NCBI RefSeq assembly: GCF_900095135.1
Contig: NZ_LT605205.1
Location: 1,984,001-2,048,000, forward strand
Reading direction: 5' to 3'
Length of the DNA stretch: 64,000 bases
From: Proteiniphilum saccharofermentans
GTDB lineage: Bacteria; Bacteroidota; Bacteroidia; Bacteroidales; Dysgonomonadaceae
Part shown: positions 36,571 to 45,011 of the stretch, in pieces
Layout: the number at the start of each line of letters is the position of its first letter
Numbering within the stretch: the first letter of the stretch is position 1
Made by a program: the position numbers and the translations under genes
The notes under the pieces: model-generated
Seen by the model: only the letters and a program-made list of their open reading frames with translations
Told to the model about the DNA's origin: nothing
The model's database searches: none

Positions 36571-37905
36571 AAGCATTTCCCCTTTCACTTTCCTCATCTC
36601 CAGTCCGGCATTTTTCAGTTGCATCAATGCATTGGAGTAGGAGAGATGTGCTTCGGTGAGTTCGTTCTCCGACATTAGCAGATCGGAAAGCGGAACAACT
36701 TGTTGCCGGTACCCCTGTAGACTGACATCGTATATTTCTTCCGCAACCTGTATATTCTTTTCCTGTCGGCGTAGGATTTCCATGTTGTTCCTATACCGGT
36801 GCAGGGCGTCGACAAGTTCTTTGGAGAAATATTCCAGTATATTTTCCCGTCTGTTCTTCAATTGCATCAGTTCCAGATCGTACTGTTTTATTTTCGAGCG
36901 TTTCTCAAAACCGTCGAAAAGGGGAATGGTGAAATTGATCCCCACAACGCCGACTTTGTAAAATTTATCATCTCCTCCTTTGAGAAAATCAAATTCGTTC
37001 CGTTGTCCCTGATAATATAATTGTCCGAAGCCGGTCAATGTCGGTAGATAGGATTGTCGGGCCGATTTCCGGGTAAGTTCGGTTATTTCGATCTGTTTGT
37101 CCAATACCTGCAATTCCGTCCTCTCCGGAAGTCCGGTCTTGTTGAATAGATCAACCAGCATATTCTCCTGTGAAAAAGCAAAGGTGTCGGATAAAACCAC
37201 TTCTGTTTCCATGGGTAACCCGATAAGATACTTCAACAATCCTAATTGGTTGCTATATAGCTGGTCCAGATTGTCGATCTGGGTTTGCAGGTTGTCTGCG
37301 GCTACGGCTACCCTGGAATGATCTGTTTTCCGGATAAGATCGTTCCTGCTTTGCAATTCGGTGATCTCAAGCAGACGGTCCATATTCTTTCTACTTGCCT
37401 TCAAGAATGAAATCTGTGCATGGGTGGCCTGGCATAAATAATATAACTGTGACACCTGGAAAATGATCTCTTCTTTTTTCTGTTGCAGATCCAACTCACT
37501 CAGTGTTCCCATCTGCCGGGCAAGCTTCAATGAAGTAAAATAACTTTGACTGTATAATAATTGTGTTGCCCTGAAACCATTCGACCAATCGAATTTAGTA
37601 CCTATCTCCACCGGGATTAGACCTGTTTGGCCGAATATCTCTCCGGGAATGATCAGTTTCGGTATAGCGTAATAATAGCTGAAATTACTATACGCTTCCA
37701 ATTGTGGATACAACTTGCTTTCGGCTTCCCGTAAACGGAAGCGGGCCTTTTGCTGCTCCAACGCAGCGTTCTGTACGTTCATATTTTGTTCAATCCCCAA
37801 TAGGCAGGATTGTTTCAGTGACAGCGACATCTTTGTGTCCTGTCCCGATAGCTGTACTATGGAAAAAATAAACAGCATTGTGAGGATTTCTTTTTTCGTC
37901 ATCAT
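36553..37905 (-). CDS. TolC-family outer-membrane efflux protein
   Basis: A 450-residue outer-membrane channel. A signal peptide (MMTKKEILTMLFIFSIVQLSG) precedes two OEP repeats, with helix signatures NMNVQNAALEQQKARFRLREAESKLY (in parts), and second-half YDLELMQLKNR and QGYRQQVVPLSDLLMSENEL. It is the first gene of the efflux operon, preceded by two palindromes that match the TetR operator upstream of tetR. Its final residues and stop are written by the A/T-rich intergenic repeat, suggesting 3'-end alteration. Confidence 0.9.
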   Translation of the reverse strand: MMTKKEILTMLFIFSIVQLSGQDTKMSLSLKQSCLLGIEQNMNVQNAALEQQKARFRLREAESKLYPQLEAYSNFSYYYAIPKLIIPGEIFGQTGLIPVEIGTKFDWSNGFRATQLLYSQSYFTSLKLARQMGTLSELDLQQKKEEIIFQVSQLYYLCQATHAQISFLKASRKNMDRLLEITELQSRNDLIRKTDHSRVAVAADNLQTQIDNLDQLYSNQLGLLKYLIGLPMETEVVLSDTFAFSQENMLVDLFNKTGLPERTELQVLDKQIEITELTRKSARQSYLPTLTGFGQLYYQGQRNEFDFLKGGDDKFYKVGVVGINFTIPLFDGFEKRSKIKQYDLELMQLKNRRENILEYFSKELVDALHRYRNNMEILRRQEKNIQVAEEIYDVSLQGYRQQVVPLSDLLMSENELTEAHLSYSNALMQLKNAGLEMRKVKGEMLLIIDN

Positions 37906-37921
37906 CTTTTCTTTTATTTAG

Positions 37922-37937
37922 TACCGACCAGTCGGTA
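37922..37937. promoter_or_regulatory. Operator 1: TACCGAC-CA-GTCGGTA
   Basis: A 7-bp inverted repeat with 2-bp centre, 17 bp upstream of the TolC-like start codon. It shares its half-site with the palindromes at 38041 and 38695 and is the likely site for repression of the efflux operon by the adjacent TetR protein. Confidence 0.7.
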
Positions 37938-38040
37938 TGTTATTGTGGATAGTATATTATCATCTGGATCATTTGTTTCTGTTTCTGTTAGTGAGAAAGT
38001 CTTACAGATAAGACATCAAATCGATTTATTGTATATTAAA

Positions 38041-38054
38041 ACCGACCGGTCGGT
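38041..38054. promoter_or_regulatory. Operator 2: ACCGACCGGTCGGT perfect palindrome
   Basis: A perfect 14-bp palindrome between tetR's 3' end and the efflux operon, 136 bp upstream of the TolC-like start. It has the same half-site ACCGAC as operators 1 and 3. Confidence 0.7.
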
Positions 38055-38074
38055 CTTTTATACTGTAAAAAAAA

Positions 38075-38677
38075 TTACGCTTTCACCTCAGCGTATAGTC
38101 CGTCCCATAAAGCCTGAATTTCACTATGTACTTCCCTGATTCTGCCGTCCATAACCAGATGTGGTGTAATGCCGTCACTGGAGTAAATAAATAATTGTGC
38201 GATTTGACGTGCAGTCATCCTGCTTTTGATTTCGCCACGATCCATTGCCGATTGTACCGCGTTTTCCCATGAGGTCAATTCCGTGGTATGAATTTGCTTC
38301 ATCTTTTCTTTAAATCCGGGAAAAAGCTTTACCGCATCAAGCACCAGAGTAAAATAGGAGATATCGTCTTGATCATAGGTGTCTTCCAGAAAATCTTTCA
38401 TTTCCAGAAACTTCGTAATAGAAAACTTAAGGACGTCATGATAAAAATCGTAAAATGAAGTTTTACTGAAACGATCAAAATCAATCTTCATTCCTATGAA
38501 ATAAAAAGAGTCCACTATTTCGTGAAACAGTTTCTCCTTACTCGGAAAATAGTGATAAAACGCTCCTTTGGAGAGACCGCTTTTTTCTACTATCTCTTTC
38601 ATCGTTACCTCTTTATAACTTTTATGCATAAAGAGGATAAAGGCTGTCTTTAAAATATGCTCTCTTGAACTGTTCAT
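38075..38677 (-). CDS. TetR-family transcriptional regulator
   Basis: A 200-residue TetR repressor. The N-terminal HTH is ILKTAFILFMHKSYKEVTMK with EKSGLSKGAFYHYFPSKEKLF; the C-terminal domain is helical and binds an unknown ligand. It is encoded upstream of and in the same direction as the efflux operon, with matching palindromes at its own promoter and in front of the TolC-like gene. Autoregulation and control of the pump are therefore likely, with pump substrates as probable inducers. Confidence 0.93.
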   Translation of the reverse strand: MNSSREHILKTAFILFMHKSYKEVTMKEIVEKSGLSKGAFYHYFPSKEKLFHEIVDSFYFIGMKIDFDRFSKTSFYDFYHDVLKFSITKFLEMKDFLEDTYDQDDISYFTLVLDAVKLFPGFKEKMKQIHTTELTSWENAVQSAMDRGEIKSRMTARQIAQLFIYSSDGITPHLVMDGRIREVHSEIQALWDGLYAEVKA

Positions 38678-38694
38678 CGTTCTTTTTTGTGTAA

Positions 38695-38708
38695 ACCGAC
38701 CGTTTGGT
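38695..38708. promoter_or_regulatory. Operator 3 at the tetR transcription start: ACCGACCGTTTGGT
   Basis: Differs from the perfect palindrome at 38041 by two bases. It begins 3 bp downstream of the -7 element of the tetR promoter, so a bound repressor would block initiation. Confidence 0.65.
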
Positions 38709-38711
38709 CTG

Positions 38712-38741
38712 CAAATATATATAAAGTATTTCTGTTTACAA
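38712..38741 (-). promoter_or_regulatory. tetR promoter
   Basis: Minus strand TTG (38739-38741), 19 bp, TATATTTG (38712-38719): full consensus match, 35 bp upstream of the tetR start. Confidence 0.7.
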
Positions 38742-38780
38742 ATTATTTAATGTTTTTTAATATTTAAGCAAAATCAAAGT

Positions 38781-38811
38781 TTGTTTAAAATGCTATCAAT
38801 TGCTAATTTTG
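38781..38811 (+). promoter_or_regulatory. hut operon promoter
   Basis: TTG (38781-38783), 20 bp, TAATTTTG (38804-38811): full consensus match, 45 bp before hutU, back to back with the tetR promoter. Confidence 0.7.
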
Positions 38812-38856
38812 TAAAGAAGTATGTTGATCTACTTCCAGCATTAAAAATTTAAAGCA

Positions 38857-40842
38857 ATGCGAATAACCTTACCTAATCAATTGCCTTCATATCCTGCATT
38901 TCGCGAAGGAATCCGTCGTGCGCCTGATCGTGGGTTCAGCCTGACAAGCCGCCAGACAAAAACAGCATTGGAAAATGCACTGCGTTATATTCCCACGGAA
39001 TTGCATGCAGAGTTAGCACCTGAATTTCTGGAAGAACTGAAAACGCGCGGCCGGATTTACGGCTATCGCTATCGTCCTGAAGGAGACCTGAAAGCCAAAT
39101 CCATCGATCAGTATAAAGGAAAATGCGTGGAGGGGAAAGCCTTTCAGGTGATGATCGATAATAACCTTTGTTTCGATATCGCGCTCTATCCCTATGAATT
39201 GGTCACGTATGGTGAAACCGGGCAGGTATGCCAGAACTGGATGCAATACCGGCTGATCAAAATGTATCTGGAAGAGTTGACGCGGGAACAGACACTGGTG
39301 ATCGAGAGCGGGCATCCGCTGGGACTGTTCAGGTCGAGGCCGGATGCCCCCAGGGTGATTATCACTAACTCGATGATGGTGGGTATGTTCGATAATCTGG
39401 CAGATTGGGAGGTCGCTGCCCAGATGGGAGTAGCTAACTATGGACAGATGACCGCCGGCGGTTGGATGTATATCGGGCCGCAAGGTATCGTCCATGGGAC
39501 ATTCAATACGCTATTGAATGCGGGCCGGCTAAAGCTGGGTATTCCGCAAGACGGTGATCTGCGGGGGCGGTTGTTTGTTTCCTCCGGTCTGGGCGGGATG
39601 AGTGGTGCGCAACCCAAAGCGGCCGATATTGCCGGTGCGGTTTCGCTTATTGCCGAGGTGGATGTTTCGCGTATTGAAACACGTCATTCACAAGGATGGG
39701 TGCAACGGATTACCGGCAATTTGCCCGAGGCATTCCATTGGGCGGATGAAGCGATTAAACGCAAAGAGCCACTTTCTATCGCTTACCACGGAAATATTGT
39801 CGATCTGCTGGAATATGCGGAACAGCACAATATCCATATAGAACTGCTAAGCGACCAGACTTCGTGTCATGAACCCTATACAGGTGGTTATTGCCCTGCC
39901 GGCATCACCTTTGAAGAGCGTACCCGTCTATTACATAAAGATCGGTTGACATTCAGGGAACTGGTCGATGCATCGCTCCGACGCCATTTCGATGTAATCC
40001 GGAAATTGGTGGACAAAGGTACTTACTTCTTCGACTATGGCAATTCTTTTATGAAAGCGGTGTATGATGCCGGAGTGAAGGAGATATCGAAGAACGGCAG
40101 GGACGAGAAAGAGGGATTTATCTGGCCTTCGTATGTGGAGGATATTATGGGGCCTGAACTGTTCGACTATGGCTACGGTCCTTTCCGTTGGGTATGCCTG
40201 AGCGGAAAGCAGGAAGACCTGGTCAGAACCGACCGGGCAGCGATGGAGTGCATCGACCCAAACCGACGGGGACAGGATCGCGACAACTGGATATGGATCC
40301 GCGATGCGGAGAAGAACCGGTTGGTAGTCGGTACACAAGCCCGTATTCTCTATCAGGATGCGGAAGGACGATTAAAGATCGCGTTGAAATTTAACGAGAT
40401 GGTGCGTAACGGTGAGATTGGCCCCGTGATGCTGGGACGTGATCACCACGATGTGAGTGGTACCGATTCACCATTCAGGGAAACTGCCAATATCAAGGAC
40501 GGCAGCAACGTGATGGCAGATATGGCAGTGCAGTGCTTTGCCGGCAATGTTGCCCGTGGAATGAGCCTGGTGGCACTGCATAACGGTGGCGGCGTGGGTA
40601 TTGGGAAAGCAGTTAACGGCGGCTTTGGTATGGTATGTGACGGCAGCAGGCGGGTGGATGAGATCCTACGTTCGGCCATGTTGTGGGATGTGATGGGAGG
40701 TGTGGCACGCCGTTCATGGGCCCGTAACTCTAATGCTATAAGTACAGTGAATGCGTTTAACCGGTCACACGCAGACGGTTATCATATCACCGAACCTTAT
40801 CTTGTGGATGAAAAGGTATTCGATGCGTTAGATGTCCTTTAG
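38857..40842 (+). CDS. hutU: Urocanate hydratase HutU
   Basis: A 661-residue urocanase, NAD+-dependent, converting urocanate to imidazolonepropionate. Signature regions are VCQNWMQYRLIKMYL, ESGHPLGLF, MTAGGWMYIGPQGIVHGT, SSGLGGMSGAQPKA, and the strongly conserved DQTSCHEPYTGGYCPAGITF, which holds the catalytic-site cysteine. The protein is longer than the 550-residue proteobacterial type and matches the long Bacteroidetes/Gram-positive form. It is first in the hut cluster and follows its own promoter. Confidence 0.97.
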   Translation: MRITLPNQLPSYPAFREGIRRAPDRGFSLTSRQTKTALENALRYIPTELHAELAPEFLEELKTRGRIYGYRYRPEGDLKAKSIDQYKGKCVEGKAFQVMIDNNLCFDIALYPYELVTYGETGQVCQNWMQYRLIKMYLEELTREQTLVIESGHPLGLFRSRPDAPRVIITNSMMVGMFDNLADWEVAAQMGVANYGQMTAGGWMYIGPQGIVHGTFNTLLNAGRLKLGIPQDGDLRGRLFVSSGLGGMSGAQPKAADIAGAVSLIAEVDVSRIETRHSQGWVQRITGNLPEAFHWADEAIKRKEPLSIAYHGNIVDLLEYAEQHNIHIELLSDQTSCHEPYTGGYCPAGITFEERTRLLHKDRLTFRELVDASLRRHFDVIRKLVDKGTYFFDYGNSFMKAVYDAGVKEISKNGRDEKEGFIWPSYVEDIMGPELFDYGYGPFRWVCLSGKQEDLVRTDRAAMECIDPNRRGQDRDNWIWIRDAEKNRLVVGTQARILYQDAEGRLKIALKFNEMVRNGEIGPVMLGRDHHDVSGTDSPFRETANIKDGSNVMADMAVQCFAGNVARGMSLVALHNGGGVGIGKAVNGGFGMVCDGSRRVDEILRSAMLWDVMGGVARRSWARNSNAISTVNAFNRSHADGYHITEPYLVDEKVFDALDVL

Positions 40843-40923
40843 AAGTTGGAAAATTCCGAACGTGGAACGATTGAGAAAAAAGAGAGAATGGTAGAAGTAT
40901 ATCGAAAAAATCTTAAAAAAAAT

Positions 40924-41526
40924 ATGAAAGTAAGATTTGTTTTACTGTTTATTTTGGTTTTTTTTGCCGGGACAATTCACTCAGATGTATGGGATCCGCC
41001 TTCCATCAAAAGCTACAAGTCTGAAAACGGTCAGTTTTTATTAAAAGTATATCCTACCGAAATTCCTGAAAATTATTCTAAATGGCTTTCGGCAAAACCG
41101 AAAAAGAAGAGTAAATTTTCAGCAGAAGACACTGCGATTGTACATTGCCATGCCATATTATATGAAATCTATAATTCCGATACTATAAAGATATGGGATA
41201 AAAAATTGATAAATAGGTTTGCCCCGAATTTTGTAATTGTTGCGAATGATGGAAAATCAATTGTTACTTTTGATAATTGGAGTTCCCTAGGATATGGGGT
41301 TGATGTTATGGTTACTTATGATGAATCCGGAAATATGGTTAAAAGATATAATTTAGAAGAATTTTCACCGTTTCCAATAAACAATTATTCTTTATCAATC
41401 ACTTCAATATGGTGGTTATGTGGAGCAAAGTATATCAGTAATGACGAAATTGAAATCTGTTTTTCAGATGATAAAGACAATACTGAAACAAGAATATATA
41501 ATTTATCAACAAAAGAGTTTCGGTAA
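40924..41526 (+). CDS. Hypothetical exported protein inside the hut operon
   Basis: A 200-residue protein. I use the ATG at 40924, which starts a clean signal peptide (MKVRFVLLFILVFFAG); the open frame begins with a TTG at 40846. The mature region contains DVWDPPSIKSYKSENGQFL, VHCHAILYEI, FAPNFVIVANDGKSIVTFDNW and DVMVTYDESGNMVKRYNL, beta-rich and propeller-like in character, but I cannot name a family. It is A/T-richer than its hut neighbours and has no evident role in histidine breakdown, so it looks like an insertion. Confidence 0.65.
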   Translation: MKVRFVLLFILVFFAGTIHSDVWDPPSIKSYKSENGQFLLKVYPTEIPENYSKWLSAKPKKKSKFSAEDTAIVHCHAILYEIYNSDTIKIWDKKLINRFAPNFVIVANDGKSIVTFDNWSSLGYGVDVMVTYDESGNMVKRYNLEEFSPFPINNYSLSITSIWWLCGAKYISNDEIEICFSDDKDNTETRIYNLSTKEFR

Positions 41527-41549
41527 ATGACCTTCAAAAATATATTCAT

Positions 41550-42446
41550 ATGAACAAAATCATGGAGTGTGTGCCCAATTTCAGTGAGGGACGCGACAAA
41601 CAAAAGATCGAGAAGATTGCGGATGCATTCCGCGGTAAAGAGGGTGTAAAACTGTTGGATTACAGTGGAGATGCGGATCATAACCGGTCGGTGATTACCG
41701 TAGCAGGTGAACCGGAAGCATTGAAAAACGCAGTGATTGAAGCGATAGGACGAGCAGTGGAGTTGATTGACCTTACACAACACCACGGCCAGCATCCCCG
41801 CATGGGAGCGGTGGATGTGGTGCCGTTTATCCCGATTAAAAACGTGACGATGGAAGAAGCGGTGGTTTTGTCGAAGGAGGTTGCACAAACGGTGGGAGAG
41901 AGATTCGGCCTTCCGGTCTATCTTTACGAGAAATCGGCTTCGGCAACGCACCGCGAAAATCTCTCCGCCGTACGTAAGGGCGAATTTGAGGGATTGTCCG
42001 ATAAGATGAAACTGCCGGAATGGACACCCGATTTCGGCCCTTTTAAACCGCATCCCACGGCCGGGGTCGTTGCTATCGGCGCACGCATGCCGTTGGTGGC
42101 TTACAATGTGAACTTGGGTACTAATAATCTGGAGATCGCGACCGCTATCAGCAAAAAAGTACGCCATGTCGGCGGAGGATTGCGGTTCTGCAAAGCGATG
42201 GGTGTGGTGCTGGAAGATCGTGGCATCACACAGGTATCGATGAACCTGACCGACTACACCAAAACAGCGATCTACCGGGCCCATGAGCTAGTGCGCATCG
42301 AAGCGCAACGTTACGGAGTGCCTGTGGTGGGCGCCGAAGTGATCGGACTTGTTCCGATGGAAGCATTGGTTGATACGGCCGCATACTATCTGGGACTCGA
42401 GAATTTCTCTGTCAATCAGGTACTTGAAACCCGTTTAATGGAATAA
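41550..42446 (+). CDS. ftcD: Glutamate formimidoyltransferase
   Basis: A 298-residue formiminotransferase, the N-terminal half of the animal bifunctional FTCD as a separate protein. It moves the formimino group of formiminoglutamate to tetrahydrofolate. Conserved stretches are MECVPNFSEGRD, DHNRSVIT, HHGQHPRMGAVDVVPFIP (with the catalytic histidine region) and VGARMPLVAYNVNLGTNN-like. The partner cyclodeaminase is encoded downstream at 44237. It follows the hypothetical gene by 23 bp. Confidence 0.95.
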   Translation: MNKIMECVPNFSEGRDKQKIEKIADAFRGKEGVKLLDYSGDADHNRSVITVAGEPEALKNAVIEAIGRAVELIDLTQHHGQHPRMGAVDVVPFIPIKNVTMEEAVVLSKEVAQTVGERFGLPVYLYEKSASATHRENLSAVRKGEFEGLSDKMKLPEWTPDFGPFKPHPTAGVVAIGARMPLVAYNVNLGTNNLEIATAISKKVRHVGGGLRFCKAMGVVLEDRGITQVSMNLTDYTKTAIYRAHELVRIEAQRYGVPVVGAEVIGLVPMEALVDTAAYYLGLENFSVNQVLETRLME

Positions 42447-42504
42447 TAGGACTACATGAAAACAATATTGAAAAATAATAACAAACAACTAAATACCGAT
42501 TAAA

Positions 42505-42921
42505 ATGAAAACAGTACTACAATTAATGTCTATTTTCACTGTGTTGTTGCTATTTTCCTGTAGTAAGGAAAATAATGATGAACTGAATACCAAATATCTA
42601 AATGGTGTATGGGTGCATACGGACACAAAAACAGATACTATTGATTTTAATACAAGGATGTTTACCTCAAAGAAAACATTCGAACTAAGAAGAGGAAAAG
42701 AAAAAAGAAATGGCTACGAGCTTCCTAAAATAGGAAGTGGTATTTATACGTATGAGATCACAGGAGATAGTATCTATTTGCGAGATATAATATCAAGTTA
42801 TGGCGGGTCATTGCCCTATTATTTCAAGATGGATCTGAATCGCAGATCGTTTGAAATAGCAAGTTTTGCTCCATTCACCGGAGGTTTGATGATGAATAAA
42901 TTTAAACGAACAGATGAATAA
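42505..42921 (+). CDS. Small hypothetical lipoprotein inside the hut operon
   Basis: A 138-residue lipoprotein: MKTVLQLMSIFTVLLLFSC gives a lipobox LFSC. The mature part (LNGVWVHTDTKTDTIDFN, YTYEITGDSIYLRD) reads like a small lipocalin/calycin-type beta barrel, similar in style to DUF5004 or META-like lipoproteins, without a definite assignment. Its stop overlaps the hutI start by 8 bp, so it is cotranslated with hut genes although its function seems unrelated. It is A/T-rich relative to hutI. Confidence 0.65.
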   Translation: MKTVLQLMSIFTVLLLFSCSKENNDELNTKYLNGVWVHTDTKTDTIDFNTRMFTSKKTFELRRGKEKRNGYELPKIGSGIYTYEITGDSIYLRDIISSYGGSLPYYFKMDLNRRSFEIASFAPFTGGLMMNKFKRTDE

Positions 42922-44164
42922 CCTGATCGTAAAAAATGCCGCCCAGGTAGTTACTTGCAGCGGTTTTGAAGGAAAACGGGGTAGGGAGATGTCCGACTTG
43001 CAGGTGATTAAAGGCGGGACGGTGATCGTGACCGGCGGTATCATATCTCATGTGCTTCATCCCGGGGAAGGGATCCCTGTAAGCGAACGGGATTACACCC
43101 TGATCGATGCTAGCGGCAAGGCATTGCTTCCCGGGTTTGTCGATCCGCATACCCATTTCGTGTTCGGCGGATACCGTGAGGAGGAGTTCTCCTGGCGGAT
43201 GCGGGGCGATAGCTATATGGATATTATGAACCGTGGAGGAGGCATTGTAAATACGGCCCGTGCTACACGTGAAGCGACGGAAGAGGAGTTGATAGAATCC
43301 GGCAGGCAGCGGCTCGATGCGATGATGCGGCTGGGTATTACCACTGTGGAAGGAAAGAGCGGATACGGGCTCGACAGGGATACCGAACTAAAACAGCTCC
43401 GCGTGATGCGCCGCCTGAATGAAACCCATCCGATGGATATCATACCAACCTTTATGGGGGCTCATGCCATACCGGAGGAGTGGAAGGGGAAAGAAGATGA
43501 ATTTATCGATTTCAATATCCGTGAGATGTTTCCTCTTGTGGCAGGAGAAAAGTTGGCCGAAGCGGTCGATATCTTCTGCGAGAAAGGTGTTTTCTCCGTG
43601 GAACAATCGCGCCGCTACCTGGCAGCGGCGCGGGAGCATGGATTCCTGTTGAAGATGCATGCTGATGAAATAGTGCCGATGGGAGGAGCTGAATTGGCAG
43701 CAGAACTTCGTTGTCTCTCTGCCGACCACCTGTTGCAGGCATCGGACGAAGGAATTCGGGCCATGGCCGAAGCAGATGTAGTAGCCACACTATTACCCCT
43801 TACTGCCTTTTCATTGCGGGAGAAATATGCCCGGGGCAGGGAGATGATCGATACCGATTGTATGGTGGTAGCGCTGGCTACCGATCTCAATCCCGGAAGC
43901 TCATTCACTGCGTCGGTACCGTTGCTCTTCGCCATTGCTTGTATTTATATGCAGTTATCGCCCGAAGAAGCAGTCACTGCTTTTACCATCAACAGTGCGG
44001 CAGCCATCAACCGGGCTGACTATATCGGCAGCATCGATGTCGGTAAGCAGGGAGACCTGATATTGCTGCAATTCCCTTCCTATAAGTTCCTGCCTTATCA
44101 TGTGGGGATGAATATCGTGGAAACGGTAATAAAAAGAGGAGAGATTGTCTTTTCAATGTGCTAA
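42914..44164 (+). CDS. hutI: Imidazolonepropionase HutI
   Basis: A 416-residue amidohydrolase that opens imidazolonepropionate to formiminoglutamate. Metal ligands are in LLPGFVDPHTHFVFGG (HxH), with KMHADEI, AEL/SADHLL and TDLNPGSS supplying the later histidine and aspartate positions. KSGYGLDRDTELKQLRV is the HutI-specific substrate loop. The gene overlaps the small lipoprotein gene upstream and is followed by an A/T phrase repeat before the next hut gene. Confidence 0.96.
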   Translation: MNNLIVKNAAQVVTCSGFEGKRGREMSDLQVIKGGTVIVTGGIISHVLHPGEGIPVSERDYTLIDASGKALLPGFVDPHTHFVFGGYREEEFSWRMRGDSYMDIMNRGGGIVNTARATREATEEELIESGRQRLDAMMRLGITTVEGKSGYGLDRDTELKQLRVMRRLNETHPMDIIPTFMGAHAIPEEWKGKEDEFIDFNIREMFPLVAGEKLAEAVDIFCEKGVFSVEQSRRYLAAAREHGFLLKMHADEIVPMGGAELAAELRCLSADHLLQASDEGIRAMAEADVVATLLPLTAFSLREKYARGREMIDTDCMVVALATDLNPGSSFTASVPLLFAIACIYMQLSPEEAVTAFTINSAAAINRADYIGSIDVGKQGDLILLQFPSYKFLPYHVGMNIVETVIKRGEIVFSMC

Positions 44165-44225
44165 TATGCCAATGTGCTAATTCATTCACCACTTTTCACT
44201 ATTAATTTTCAATTTTCAACTTTCA
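44155..44225. repeat. Low-complexity phrase repeat between hutI and fchA
   Basis: Phrases such as AATGTGCTAATATGCCAATG and ATTTTCAATTTTCAACTTTC fill the spacer. GTGCTAAT and GCCAAT words are shared with the phoB-phoR spacer at 11160-11185. No gene is seen. Confidence 0.55.
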
Positions 44226-44236
44226 ATTCTTAATTT

Positions 44237-44863
44237 ATGAAACTACAGGATTTAACTTTAAAAGAATTTCTTGAAAAAACCGCGGCTAATGAAGCTCTTC
44301 CAGGCGGCGGCAGTTCTTCGGCATTGAATGCCGCTATCGCTTCGGCATTGACAGGGATGATGGCCAACCTGACCGTCGGTAAGAAAAATTATGCCGGTGT
44401 GGAGGAGCAAATGAAAAAAATCGTGGAAGAGATGGAGGAGAACAGGCTACATTTCATCAACGACATCGATCGTGACGCCGATGCATACAGTTTGGTGATG
44501 GATGCCTACAAACTGCCCAAGGAGACGGATGAACAAAAAAAACTGCGTAGCGAAAAAATTCAGGAAGCCATGAAGGTTGCTTCGCTCGTCCCGATGGAAG
44601 TAGCAGAACGGGCACATAAAATGTTAGATACCATCATTGAAACGATCCGAAAGGGAAATAAGAATGCCGTGACTGACGGGATGGTCGGCCTGATGGCTTG
44701 TCGTACTGCCATTATGGGAGCGTTGCTCAATGTCCGTATCAACCTGGGTGGTATCAACGATACGGTGTTTGTCGAAGAACTAAAAGAAAAATGTGAAAGG
44801 ATTGAAAAAGATACTATTACCAGGGAGAACGAAATGACTGATTGGGTGAAATCTATAATTTAA
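44237..44863 (+). CDS. fchA: Methenyltetrahydrofolate cyclodeaminase/cyclohydrolase (FTCD C-terminal type)
   Basis: A 208-residue helical protein equivalent to the cyclodeaminase half of FTCD. It begins LTLKEFLEKTAANEALPGGGSSSALNAA (in parts), a typical glycine-rich start, then FINDIDRDADAYSLVMDAYKLP and the hydrophobic core GLMACRTAIMGALLNVRINLG. It converts 5-formimino-THF to 5,10-methenyl-THF plus ammonia, returning the one-carbon unit from histidine to folate. It complements the stand-alone formiminotransferase at 41550. Confidence 0.93.
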   Translation: MKLQDLTLKEFLEKTAANEALPGGGSSSALNAAIASALTGMMANLTVGKKNYAGVEEQMKKIVEEMEENRLHFINDIDRDADAYSLVMDAYKLPKETDEQKKLRSEKIQEAMKVASLVPMEVAERAHKMLDTIIETIRKGNKNAVTDGMVGLMACRTAIMGALLNVRINLGGINDTVFVEELKEKCERIEKDTITRENEMTDWVKSII

Positions 44864-45011
44864 TGGAGTGGAACGAACCGGAAAATAAAGATTTCATATA
44901 TCGAATAAAGTAAAATAATCCTATGAAACGAGCATGATAATTGTTCTCACATAAGAACATGATTAAAAGCGAGTTCCATATGACACCATTGAAAATAATA
45001 GTTTTAGTCAT

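Noticed and set aside
41385-42284. Minus-strand open frame of 299 codons
   Set aside because: Antisense to ftcD and the preceding gene; composition is irregular, with no signal or family.
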